Below, piece by piece: positions 24,457-35,400 of a stretch of DNA of 38,240 nucleotides. Within the stretch, counting starts at the first letter, position 1. Each line of letters begins with the position of its first letter. The stretch lies in assembly GCA_027452005.1 (NCBI GenBank), contig DAIDHF010000024.1:1-38240 (forward strand). Direction: 5' to 3'. The notes under the pieces were generated by a model that saw nothing but the letters and a program-made list of their open reading frames with translations, searched no databases and was not told the DNA's origin. This DNA is from Acidimicrobiales bacterium (GTDB lineage Bacteria > Actinomycetota > Acidimicrobiia > Acidimicrobiales > JAKAVM01). The position numbers were made by a program, and so were the translations under genes.

Positions 24457-27400
24457 TCCTCCTAAAAGTTCGCCCAATCCCGAGGCCGAGCCGTTCTTTG
24501 GGGACGGCTTTAGCTCACGTGAAGAACGAGTCCTGGCGGCCAACAAGACCCTCCTACTCGACGACCCGTCCAAGGTTCTCCTGGTTCGCCACGGCCAAGT
24601 ACTCGTGTTCGCGGTTGAGCTAATAGACGGTGAGCCACTGGGCAAGAGGCACCTGATTGCGACCCTGGACCCAGGCGACCTCGTATTCGGGACTGCTCAA
24701 AACTCAAACACTCCCATGAAGATACTTACCACTGGAGCAGGGGACGCAAGTATAGTACTTGTCGACAGGTCCGAACTCCAGGGACTCCTTCACTCCGGGG
24801 CGGGCGGAGGCACCAACCAGGCCACTTTTGCTCAAGAGTCGATCGAGAGATGGATTCAAAACGCTACCAGGGCCCTGTCCAACAACAACGTGGCCAAGGG
24901 TCTAAGCGCCCTTGTTGGCCCACAGCAGGTCACACTGGACTCTGCCAGTGCGTTGTGCCCGGCCGACGGGGTTATCTGGGCCAAGGTCCTCGAAGGTACC
25001 GTGTACCTGTCGGACTGCATTGAGACCCTGGTGAGTTCGCCAGAGACCTTGGTCCCCGTAGCCGACACCGGGTGGGTGGTCACGACCGACTCGGCCACTG
25101 TGGAGTTCTTGGGGTCGATCCAGGCACTTGCCGATCAGGCCGGATGGATGGGGCTTGAGGCCTTCAGCCAGTCCTTGATGGCGGTCATGTGGCGAAAGGC
25201 GCTCGTTGAGACGAAAGAGCGTGAGAGGTCAACTCACGAGGCCCTCATTCGAGATGCCCGCCAGACCGAGCACGCAATCCGTGACCTGGCCGAGGTTCTC
25301 CCGGCGCGCAAGAAAGAGGTCCCCCGGTCTGTAGAAAATCCCCTGGAGGTCGTGGTCAAGATCATCGAGGACGAACTCGGGGTGTCTGCCCTTGAAGAGG
25401 CCAATATAAGTGCTCTAACCAACTCGGGGTCTGGGGCTAGTGACGTGTCCGACGTGGACGAGAACCCACAAGATGCCCAGCGGGCGGCCAACACTCGTAA
25501 CCGGATGGACGAGGCCAAGGCCGAGATGATCGCGTACTCAGAACTCCTCGATCGGCTACGGCGCCTGGCCCTACGCACGGGGTGCCGGGCAAGGAGGGCC
25601 TCTCTAGGTCCTAAGTGGTGGCTGCAAGACAACGGTCCCCTTATCGGGTTCCGCCAGGACGCCTGGAAGCCGGTGGCTCTGGTCCGGTCCTCTGGGCGCT
25701 ATTTGGCCATTGACCCGTCCTCGGGGACCCGGATCAAGGTGGACGAGGCCTATAGCAACTCCCTACGAGTTGAGGCCGTGGCATTCTCTCGGGGTCTCGC
25801 CTTAGAACTCAAGAACGCGGCCGGGGTGATCTCGAGGGCCACCAAGGCCTCGGGGGTTGACTACTCCAAGGTTCTCTTGTTTGGGAGCCTGTCTGGGATT
25901 GCGAGTCTGGTCGTACCTCTGGCTACCGGGTTGGTGTTCAACACGATCGTCCCGAACTCCGAGAGGCACCGCTTGTTTATTTTGATTGTCGTTTTGGCCA
26001 TGGTGGCCTTAGGGGTCGGGGTCGGTTCAATGGCCCGAGGTGTCGCCTTCGTGAGGGCCCGGGCCAGAACCACGGCCAACGCCCAGATGTCGGTCTGGGA
26101 CCGCCTGCTCAAGCTACCGGCGTCGTTTTTCTCGCAGTACGCCGTGGGTGAGCTAATGAGTAGGACCCAGTCGATCCAGCTTTCCCAACAGATCTTGACC
26201 GATGCTGTAGTTGCCAACCTCCTCAATGGCGTGTTCGGGATCTTCAACGTGATCTTGTTGATAAAGGGAGGAGGGCTTCTCTTTCTGGTTGGCCTGGTCT
26301 TGTTGTTGATCCAGTTCGTGGTGACCGTCTGGATTAACCTCGTGGCCACGATGCCGTCGTACATAAGACAACTAGAGGCCCAGAACGCCACACAGTCACT
26401 CACCTTGCAGATGGTGCGCGGGATTAACAAGCTCCGGGTGGCCGCGGCTGAGTCTCGGGCCTTTGCGGTGTGGGCCCACCGGTTCTCGATCCAGCAGAAA
26501 GCCACCTACAACCAGGGAAAGCTCCGGGCTATCAACGGGGTGTTTACGGCGTTCTGGCCCACGTTGACCTCGATGGCCATTATCGGGGGGGTTATCATGG
26601 CCGGGACCGGGCACATCGAGCTGGGTAACTACATCGCCTACACCACGGCATTTACTCAGGCCTCTGTGGCCCTGATCACGATCGGGGCCGGACTCGGGGT
26701 TATGTCGACCTCCCTGTCCTACCTAGAGCAGCTCGAGCCGATCTTACGGGCCATTCCCGAGGTCGGGGTCGGCCAGGCCGATCCCGGGGAGCTCCAGGGC
26801 AAGGTCGTCGTGTCCCACGTTGAATTCCGCTACGAACCAGACCGCCCCCTAGTACTCAAGGGGGTCACCATTCGGGCCAACCCGGGGGAGTTTATTGCCA
26901 TTGTTGGTCCATCCGGGGCCGGTAAGTCATCTATCATGCGCCTCTTGTTGGGTTTTGACAAGCCCGAGGCCGGAGTTGTGGCATATGACGACAAGGACCT
27001 AGAGCTTCTCGACACGACCTCGGTTCGTAGACAGATCGGGTCAGTTATTCAAGGTGCCCAGTTACTTCCCGGGACGATATTTACCAATATCGCCGGCGGC
27101 CTGCCGATAACCAGAGACGATGCCTGGGACGCGGCCAGGGCGGCCGGGATGGACGAGGACATCGCCGAGATGCCCATGGGGATGGAGACCGTGGTCCAAG
27201 AGGGCGGTGGGACCCTGTCGGGGGGACAGCGCCAGCGGCTCTTGATCGCCAGGTCCTTGGCCCTAAAGCCCAAGATCCTGTTCTTTGACGAGGCCACGAG
27301 CGCCCTAGACAACATCACCCAGGCCCAGGTGACCGAATCAATCAACAAGCTCCAGGTAACCCGGGTGGTGATTGCTCACCGGCTGTCAACCATCAAGGAT

Positions 27401-27514
27401 GCTGACAAGATATTCGTGTTGGTAGCCGGGGAGGTTGCCCAGGAGGGCTCCTACGACGAGCTAATGGCGGTAGAGGGGCCCTTTAGAGATCTCGCAATGC
27501 GTCAGATAGCCTGA
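24434..27514 (+). CDS. NHLM permease/ATPase exporter (second ABC subunit)
   Basis: A 1026-residue ABC transporter without a protease domain, matching the second NHLM exporter family. The long N-terminal region (about 1-330) includes a cyclic-nucleotide-binding-like beta section (VRHGQVLVFAVELIDGEPLGKRHLIATLDPGDLVFG). A helical linker, transmembrane segments (about 470-760) and an ATPase domain follow, with Walker A GPSGAGKSS (about 825), signature LSGGQRQR (about 927) and Walker B ILFFDEATSALD. It probably pairs with the C39 transporter as a heterodimer, with the HlyD-like protein completing the export complex. ATG 24434 lies inside the preceding gene (23-bp overlap), indicating translational coupling. 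Confidence 0.93.
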   Translation: MPSSSRTSPPKSSPNPEAEPFFGDGFSSREERVLAANKTLLLDDPSKVLLVRHGQVLVFAVELIDGEPLGKRHLIATLDPGDLVFGTAQNSNTPMKILTTGAGDASIVLVDRSELQGLLHSGAGGGTNQATFAQESIERWIQNATRALSNNNVAKGLSALVGPQQVTLDSASALCPADGVIWAKVLEGTVYLSDCIETLVSSPETLVPVADTGWVVTTDSATVEFLGSIQALADQAGWMGLEAFSQSLMAVMWRKALVETKERERSTHEALIRDARQTEHAIRDLAEVLPARKKEVPRSVENPLEVVVKIIEDELGVSALEEANISALTNSGSGASDVSDVDENPQDAQRAANTRNRMDEAKAEMIAYSELLDRLRRLALRTGCRARRASLGPKWWLQDNGPLIGFRQDAWKPVALVRSSGRYLAIDPSSGTRIKVDEAYSNSLRVEAVAFSRGLALELKNAAGVISRATKASGVDYSKVLLFGSLSGIASLVVPLATGLVFNTIVPNSERHRLFILIVVLAMVALGVGVGSMARGVAFVRARARTTANAQMSVWDRLLKLPASFFSQYAVGELMSRTQSIQLSQQILTDAVVANLLNGVFGIFNVILLIKGGGLLFLVGLVLLLIQFVVTVWINLVATMPSYIRQLEAQNATQSLTLQMVRGINKLRVAAAESRAFAVWAHRFSIQQKATYNQGKLRAINGVFTAFWPTLTSMAIIGGVIMAGTGHIELGNYIAYTTAFTQASVALITIGAGLGVMSTSLSYLEQLEPILRAIPEVGVGQADPGELQGKVVVSHVEFRYEPDRPLVLKGVTIRANPGEFIAIVGPSGAGKSSIMRLLLGFDKPEAGVVAYDDKDLELLDTTSVRRQIGSVIQGAQLLPGTIFTNIAGGLPITRDDAWDAARAAGMDEDIAEMPMGMETVVQEGGGTLSGGQRQRLLIARSLALKPKILFFDEATSALDNITQAQVTESINKLQVTRVVIAHRLSTIKDADKIFVLVAGEVAQEGSYDELMAVEGPFRDLAMRQIA

Positions 27515-27520
27515 GTAATA

Positions 27521-27826
27521 ATGGCCAGGCCTGATAGCAGCGCTCCGCACCTGTCCCGATCGTATCTGGGCCCGAAGGTAAAGAGCTGGGGACACCACTG
27601 GTGGACACTCCTGCTCGTGCTCCCGGTTGTTGCAGCTCTAGACGTCCCTCTATATGCCCGGCGTACCCCCATTGTTGGTGGAATCCCGTTTTTTATCTGG
27701 TACCAGTTTGTCTTGGTGGCATTTGGATCGGTGATTACCGGGGTGGTCAACTATCTCCAGCACCGCTCAGATGCAGATGAGGTCCCCGAGATCAAATTAC
27801 CGGTCGTTGAACATGAGAGCACCTAA
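27521..27826 (+). CDS. DUF3311 small membrane protein (symporter partner)
   Basis: A 101-residue protein with two transmembrane helices (WWTLLLVLPVVAALDVPLYA and FFIWYQFVLVAFGSVITGVV) and the DUF3311 hallmark GGIPFFIWYQ. DUF3311 proteins are commonly encoded directly upstream of sodium:solute symporters of the monocarboxylate type and are thought to be small accessory subunits. The ATG at 27521 is only 6 bp after the ABC exporter stop, so it is part of the RiPP operon, and it is 14 bp before the symporter. Confidence 0.82.
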   Translation: MARPDSSAPHLSRSYLGPKVKSWGHHWWTLLLVLPVVAALDVPLYARRTPIVGGIPFFIWYQFVLVAFGSVITGVVNYLQHRSDADEVPEIKLPVVEHEST

Positions 27827-27840
27827 GAGATGAGTCCTGA

Positions 27841-29319
27841 GTGATAGCAACAATAAATGTCAGCCAGCTGTCGATCTTTGTGGGGTTATTTGTGGTCGTG
27901 ATTGGGATCGGGCTTTACTCGGGACATTGGCGGGCTGGAGACATGCACTCGGTTGACGAGTGGGGGCTAGGAGGCCGTAACTTCGGGGGGTTTGTTACCT
28001 GGTTTCTCCAGGGGGGCTCTATCTACACCACGTACTCCTTTGTGGCGATCCCAGCTCTCATCTTTGGAACCGGGGCCCTTGGATTTTATGCGATGCCTTA
28101 TCTTGTCATCGCGTACATATTTGGATACATCATTCTGCCTCCTCTGTGGGACCACGCCAAAGCCCGGGGGCACGTGACCGTGGCTGACATCGTGAAAGAT
28201 AACATGGGGTCCAAGGTCCCAGCCATCTTGGTAGCGATAACCGGGATTTTGGCCACGATGCCCTATGTGGCCCTACAGGTCTATGGAATCCAGGTCTGTA
28301 TATCTGAACTCGGGATCCCACTGGACGTCTCACTGTGGACTGCCTTTATCGTGTTGGCCGTGGTGACCTACGTGAGTGGCCTACGAGCTGCTGCCCTGAT
28401 AGCCGTGGCCAAGGATATCTTGATCTGGACCACGGTAATCGTGGCCTTGATCTACATACCGATGAGGCTTGGCGGATACACCCACATCTTTGCGCATCTC
28501 CCGGCTAAGACAACCGTATTGCCACATAATCTCTGGTTAGGATATTCAACACTGGCCCTCGGGTCTGGATTGGCCTTGTTTGTATATCCTCACTCGACAA
28601 CTGGAACTCTTAGTGCATCTTCCAGAAGGGCCGTTGAGCACAACTCTGTTTTGCTCCCCATCTATACCTTGATGTTAGGAATGTTGGCACTGCTCGGATA
28701 CATGGCCCTGATAGGCGGGGTTCACTCGTCTACCAAGTTCGGGGCCAACATAGCCGTGCCGGGACTCTTCGAGAAGATCTTCCCGGCTCCATTTGCTGGC
28801 TTTGCCCTGGCTGCAATTGCTATTGGGGCCCTGGTCCCGGCCTCGGTCATGGCTATCGCCGCCGCTAATCTCTTTACCCGCAACGTATACAAGGAGATAG
28901 TAAAAGACAAGGTAAATGCGAGTCGGGAGACCCACGTTTCCAAGATTGCTTCTCTCTTTGTAAAGTTTGGTGGGGTGGCCTTTATCGTGTTTGCGAGTTC
29001 TAAGTACGTGGTCAACTTCCAGCTGGCCGGTGGAGTTTGGATTGTCCAAATCCTTCCCCTGGTGGTCCTACCGATATTTTTCACCTGGGTTGATACCAAG
29101 TCGGCCGTTGTCGGGTGGGGTGCTGGAATGGCCTGGGGGACTTATATCTTGATCTCTGATCACTTCAACTCGTCGCTACACAGCCTGGATCTCTTCGGGC
29201 ATCACCTTGTGATGTACACGGCTATCCCGGCCCTGGCGATTAACCTGGTGATCACCCTCGGGGGAAGCCTGATCAAGGTCGTCGTTGCCGGGCGACACCA
29301 GCCTGCCCTGGCTGAGTAG
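27841..29319 (+). CDS. Sodium:solute symporter (SSS family, monocarboxylate-type)
   Basis: A 492-residue transporter with about 13 predicted transmembrane helices of the LeuT-like SSS family. Typical features are VDEWGLGGRNFGGFVTWFLQ near the N-terminus, GGSIYTTYSFVAIPALIFGTG in the first core helices, SGLRAAALIAVAKDILIW, and APFAGFALAAIAIGALVPASVMAIAAANLFTRNVY. Together with DUF3311 this resembles MctP-type permeases for monocarboxylates or amino acids; the substrate is not certain. The start is GTG at 27841. No terminator separates it from the export genes, so it is probably the last gene of the RiPP operon. The 141 bp after it hold a small GGTGA-AA-TCACC hairpin without a T-tract. Confidence 0.88.
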   Translation: MIATINVSQLSIFVGLFVVVIGIGLYSGHWRAGDMHSVDEWGLGGRNFGGFVTWFLQGGSIYTTYSFVAIPALIFGTGALGFYAMPYLVIAYIFGYIILPPLWDHAKARGHVTVADIVKDNMGSKVPAILVAITGILATMPYVALQVYGIQVCISELGIPLDVSLWTAFIVLAVVTYVSGLRAAALIAVAKDILIWTTVIVALIYIPMRLGGYTHIFAHLPAKTTVLPHNLWLGYSTLALGSGLALFVYPHSTTGTLSASSRRAVEHNSVLLPIYTLMLGMLALLGYMALIGGVHSSTKFGANIAVPGLFEKIFPAPFAGFALAAIAIGALVPASVMAIAAANLFTRNVYKEIVKDKVNASRETHVSKIASLFVKFGGVAFIVFASSKYVVNFQLAGGVWIVQILPLVVLPIFFTWVDTKSAVVGWGAGMAWGTYILISDHFNSSLHSLDLFGHHLVMYTAIPALAINLVITLGGSLIKVVVAGRHQPALAE

Positions 29320-29460
29320 GCCCCGCGGCGAGGGTGAAATCACCTTAGTCTGATACAGAAGGTACCTCTACCAGGGACTCTTCAGTTTGAACCCGTTTGT
29401 TCAATAACAGACAGGAATGTCTAACTTTTCCAGCAAGGCTAGCGTTGGAAATGCTAATAT

Positions 29461-32400
29461 GTGGAACTGCCGATGGGATCTTTTCTGAGACGTAGCTTTA
29501 TCAAGAGGCGCATTGTTTCGTTTGTAACCTTTGGGCTTGGCCTGGGTGTTTTGGGGGTGTTTTTGGCACCTACAACCAGCGCCGTCGGGAGCTCAATCTC
29601 ATTTACTTCACTCACGTTGAGTTCGCAAGCCCCCGGGGCTGCTTCGACGTACACGCTAGTGTTCTCACCGTCAGCAGCAGGTGCCCTAACAGCCGGGACA
29701 TCTACCATTGTTATGTCTGGCGCGTTTGGGACCGAGTTCTCGGCCAACCCGGCCGCCTACAGCGTCAACGGGACCGTGGCGTCGGCGGTGACGATCTCCC
29801 AGGGAGGCGAGACAGCCACGTTGGTTACCCCGGTTTCTGTATCCGCACTAACTTCGACGACTTTGATTGCAACGAACGTGCGCAATCCTGAGATATCCGG
29901 AAGTTACATGCTAAGTCTATCCACATCGGCGGACACTGCACCGATCGGAAGTTCATCTTTGATTGGTACACAGGTGAGCTTTTCCAGTCCCCCGACGATA
30001 TCCAACCAAGGGGTCGCGGCATCGGGGGTTGGGTACACCATTGGGTTCAAGACCTCACCACAGGGAGGACTTTCCTTTGGGTCGACTATACAAGTCAATT
30101 TCCCGACTTCGACGACTCTTCCGACGTTGGCTGGTGCTTACTTTGTCAACGGCGTTGCCGCACAAAGTGTGTCGCCATCGGGTTCCTCGGTAACCATTTC
30201 AATTCCAGAGCCCCAGATACCGCCGAACTGTTTGGTTATGGTCGGGGTGGCTGGTGTAACCAATCCAACCACGTCGGGTACCGATACAATATCGGTATCG
30301 ACTGCCTCTGACTCACTGCCTGCAAACACTCCACCATTCCAAATTGGCACCCAGGTGAGTGCACCGGCACTTAGTCTCTCGACTACGGCACTTGGCGCAA
30401 CCGGGGTTGTTTGGTCGGCGACCTTCCTAACCAGCTCCGCGGGGGCCCTAACTAGCGGAACTAGTACTATTTCCATCGGGGTGCCCCCGGGCAACACTCT
30501 GCCAGCTGCAGCTTCTAGTTACGTGGTAAATGGAGTTACCGCATCGACAGTCTCGGTGTCGGGTCAGGCGGCCACGGTTACCTCTCCTGTTTCCGTCGGG
30601 ACGAGTACGTCAGTCACGCTCTCGATGACGGGGGTTACCAACGCGAACACACTCGGGCTCCTTGTGGCATACGCGTGGACCAGTTCGGACTTAGCCCCGT
30701 CCCCTATGAACTTTGCGTTGCAGACCGCAGTTGGATCGCTCGCGGCCTCTGTAGACGTTCCGGTAGCGTCAACGTCTGCCGCCCCCCAGCTTGGCAATTT
30801 CACATTTTCATTCACGCCGTTGAATCCGGTTCCCGCCGGGAGTGGGACTATTAGTCTTTGCGCACCCCCGGCTTACGTGTTGCCAGGTGCGGGAACCCTC
30901 TATAGTATTAGACAGCAGTCCTCGATGGTAGCCTTCACGCTCAATCCGACCACGGCTAGTTGTCCGTCCGGATTTTCAGGTGTGACGTTTTTCGTTCCGA
31001 CGACCCTCGGTAATGGTGGTGGGATTATTCCTGGGGTACCCGTAACTATTACCGTGGCCGGCATGCCCAATCCCCTCACGGCGGGCAGTTTTGTCTTTGC
31101 CATTGCCACGTCCTCAGACGGAGGGTATGCCTTTACCCCTCCGGTAACTATCTCCGCGGCCCCAGCCAACGAAGTAATCCAGCCGTCGATGTCAGTGGGC
31201 GTGCTAACTACCGGGAGTGCCGATACGCTAAATGGGAGTTTTACCACACCGGTGACTCTCACCGCTGGCACCGACACGATCACGGTAACTATGCCCCCTA
31301 GCACGACTTTGCCTAATAACCCCGCCGATTACGCCGTGAACGCTACTCCCGTGACCGTGGCTAGCGTGAGTATTTCAGGTGGTACCACCGACAATCAGGT
31401 GACTATGACGATTCCAGCGGGGGCAACTGGTCTCACGGCCGGATCTTTGATTGCATTCTCGTTGGGTGTAGCCACTAGTGCATTCAATCCTACCGTCGCA
31501 GGCAACTACACGGCGCAGGTGTCGACGTCTCTCGACACCACTCCCGCGTCAACCGAGGGATTTGTGTTTTACACTGGCTCGGCATCTACAACCGCTGTTT
31601 CCTCCCCGGGCCTGGTCGTGACTCCTCCCGACATCTCGTCTTCTACTAACAATATCTACTTTACGGGAACAACAAGTTCGACAGGGGCGATCAACGGGCT
31701 TCCCGGTTCACCGGAGTCGATCACGCTATCGTCGAATCTGACCTCGGCTAGCAGTCCATTCCCCTCGACCGCTTCGGACTACGTTGTCAACGGCATTCAG
31801 CTCTCCTCAGGACCCGCACTCAGCGGTACTACCGGGGCCTGGCTGGCCACCTTTGGGGTTCCAATCGGTCTGTCGGTCGGAAACGGATCGCCACTTGCCA
31901 TCGACGTGGCCGGATTTTTGAATAACTCTATTACCGGTTCATTCAAGTTCGGGGTCGACACCACAGCCGACGGTAATAATGGATCTCCAGTTCTTGCCAC
32001 GTTGGTTCTCTCGTCGCCACCTTCGTCAGTGTCATCTGTTTCAGGACCCAACCCGACCCCACTTATAGCTGGAGCATCAAATGCACAGTATTCAATATCT
32101 TTTACTTCGACAAGCGGTCTTGGAACGGGTAATTGGATTCGAGTTCAACTAGCGCCTGGGACCCAGTTGCCTACGACGACGAGTTCGTATGCCGTCACGG
32201 ACACGACGACTTCCACGTCATGTCCGGTGAGTTCAGCTTCGGGGGGATACTCCGATATGATCACCCTGGGATCTTGTACGATTAGCTCTGGAAATTCAGT
32301 AAGTGTGGTAATTTCCGGGGTAATCAACCCGATAATCCCTAGCACCTCCTATTACTGGTCGGTCTCCACCCAGACAGACGGTGCGACTGTTGCCGGGGCC

Positions 32401-35400
32401 AGTTACGTGATCGGTTCAGGGGTTATGCCACTGGCTGGTCTGGCTCCGGACCCTACAACGATCGGGGCTATTTCGACCTACACGGTTGGGTTTATAACCA
32501 GTCCCTTCGGAGCACTGTCAGCTGGATCTAGTACAGTCACGGTATCGGCACCTACTGGTACTTTATTCCCGTCAACCGTTTCGGACTATGTTGTCAACGG
32601 GGTCGGTGCTTCAACGGTGACTGGTGGTGGGAGCAACCTAGTCTCCATCACGGTTCCCGTCAACGCCCCGCCCGGTGGAACGGTAATTATCTCAATTACC
32701 GGGGTAACCAATCCGTTTACCGCCAACCCCGCTGAGTCTTGGTCTATGTGGACCTCGGCTGATTCGGGAACTGTTTTTGGAGGATTATATCCGATTACCA
32801 CTGCAGTGACTTCGACTTCGAGTTCGATTACCTCAAATGTTGCCGGGGCACCAGGTGACACCTTTACCGTTGGATTTACCGCGACCTCGGCCCTGACGGC
32901 TGGCAGTGACTCCATAAGTCTCAGTTATCCTCCCGGGACTACCTCGGCGACGTTGGCCTCGGACTACACCGTAAATGGAACCTCGGCGACTTCAGTTGTG
33001 ATATCGGGACAGCATGTCACAATTACCACACCGGTATCAATAGCTGCTTCGGGATCTGTCACGCTCGTGGTCTCTAACGTTGGCAACCCGGTCCAACCCG
33101 GGACGTACACAGTTGAAGTTTGGACCTCCAAAGACATGACTCAAGTTCCGGCTGGTTCGCCGCTAACTTTTGTCTTGCCACCGACTCCGACGGTGACTTC
33201 TGTGTCGCCGCCGACCTCTTCTACGAACGGTGGTGAGTCTGTTACGGTTACCGGTACCGGCTTTACTACCGACTCTATTGTCTATTTCGGGCAGTATCCG
33301 GCTGGCTCGGTCACGGTTGTCTCCTCGACGTCTCTAGTAGCGGTGACCCCTTCAGATCCCGCCGGGGCCATTGATACAACGGTGACCACACTGGGGGGTA
33401 CCAGTGCAACAAGCTCGGCCGACCAGGTCACCTTCGTTTCGCCCCCTCCTCCACCGACTACGGTTACCAACATAACCCTGTCTCCCTCGGCAAGTTCTCT
33501 AGCTCCGGGAAGCTCGGTGACCTTTACCGCCACCGTCACGACCTCGTCGACTCAATCGGGGACAACCACGACCACACCTGTTTCGGGGTCGTCGGTCTCC
33601 TTTGATATCTCCTCGGGCCCAGACACGGGACAGACGTCTTCCGCGACTACCAACTCAAATGGGATAGCGACCTATACCTACAAGAACAACGGTACGTCCG
33701 GGTCGGATGTCGTGACCGCGGGAATCTCGGGGGTTATAGCGAGTTCAATAGTCACCTTCACCGGGCAGTACTCGATCACGCTCACGCCAGCTTCCCAATC
33801 AGCGGTCGTAGGTGTGGCGGCACCGCTAAGTGCAACCGTTCTAGATCCTTTAGGCAACCCCGTGGCCGGGGTGAGTGTGACTGTGTCGGTTACATCAGGT
33901 CCTGATACGGGCCAGACTAATACTGGCTCGACAGACACGTCGGGTACTGTGAGTCTTTTACTAAACGGCATCAAGGCGGGAACCGATAACCTCACGGCAA
34001 CGTTCCAGACTCCTTCTAGTCCAAGTTCACCGGCCACCACGATTACCTCCAATGGGGCCGTCGTCAAGTGGGCGGCGCCCGTGAATATCTCCACGTCTTC
34101 ATCTACACCTACAGGCGCGAATGGTACGCCCTCTAATCCGGCGCCTCCGGGATCGTCGGTTAGATTGACAGTGCTCCTGACAGAACCGGCAGCTGCTGCA
34201 ATTGCCCGAGACGAACGGGCAAGCTCTACCGCTCCTCTTGGTCACGTTTCTAGTAACTCGTCGAGTCGCTTGACGGTAATTCCATCTGACGCCAAGACCC
34301 TCACGTCATTTTCCACTTCAGGGACCCTCCCTCTTGTCGGAGTTTCGGTGACATTTTCTGTTACCTCTGGCCCTGACTCAGGTCAAGGGTCCACGGTTGC
34401 GACTGACTCGACGGGTACTGCGTCTTGGAGCGATTCCAACAGTGGTACCCCCGGCACCGACAACGTAGTGGCTTCCTTTGCCGATTCGGCTGGGATATCG
34501 CATTCGACCACGTTCTCGGTGGACTTTTCCCCGCTGGCTATTACGACCACGACATCGGGCACCACGACTACTATTGCAACTACAACGACCACGATCCCGG
34601 TTGCCACGACAACTGTAACCACGTTGCCGCCGGCTCCGGGGGCGACCACCGTGCCACCGGCCAGCTCCGGGGGGAGCTCTTATTGCTGTTCGTCGCCTCC
34701 AACCAGTGTTGGGTCAGGCGGTTCAGCCACTACAACGGCGACCACTTCTCCTACCACGACCGTGGCTTCCTCGGGGACTCATAACACCACCAAGTCGTCA
34801 TCTTCCACGACACTTTCTCCTCTAAGTCATCTCAAGCGAGGATCGAGTTCAGGTGGGTCGGCCTCGGCTTTGGGGCCAATAAGCACGACCGGTTCTGGCC
34901 AGCTAGTAGTTGACGGGGTGACGAATAATTCGAACGGGAACAACGTCCCGCCAGATGCTGTCAGGGTTCTGGTCAAGGCAGGTCAGACCGGACCAGCCAT
35001 GCCATATTCCACCGGTTATGGTCTAGGAAAGGGAGGAGGACCTCCAGGACCCGCAGGACTTAGTCGCTCAATCCCCACGGCGTCTGTCGCCTTCCATAAT
35101 ATTGGCAAGACTGCCAAGTCCAATGCGGGGCTGGCCGTACTCCTCCTGTTCCTGGTGGGTCTTCCGGCCATGATTTTCAACTCGGCCCTTAGAGAGCACG
35201 AGTCAAAGATCGTGGCAAACGTGGGGCCAATAAGACGGGCCTTCAAAGCTGCCGAGGCGAAACTTGAGTCCATACACGGGGCAACTCTACTTATTGGCTT
35301 CGCTCTGGTTGGCTCCCTGTTATATGCGTTAGACGACCCGGCCTTCGGACTTAATTTGGGATCTCTGGCCGAGGTAGTAGGGTTTGCACTCGCGATTATT

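Noticed and set aside
29331-29348. Hairpin GGTGA-AA-TCACC after the symporter gene as a terminator
   Set aside because: Too-small loop and no T-tract; not a credible intrinsic terminator.
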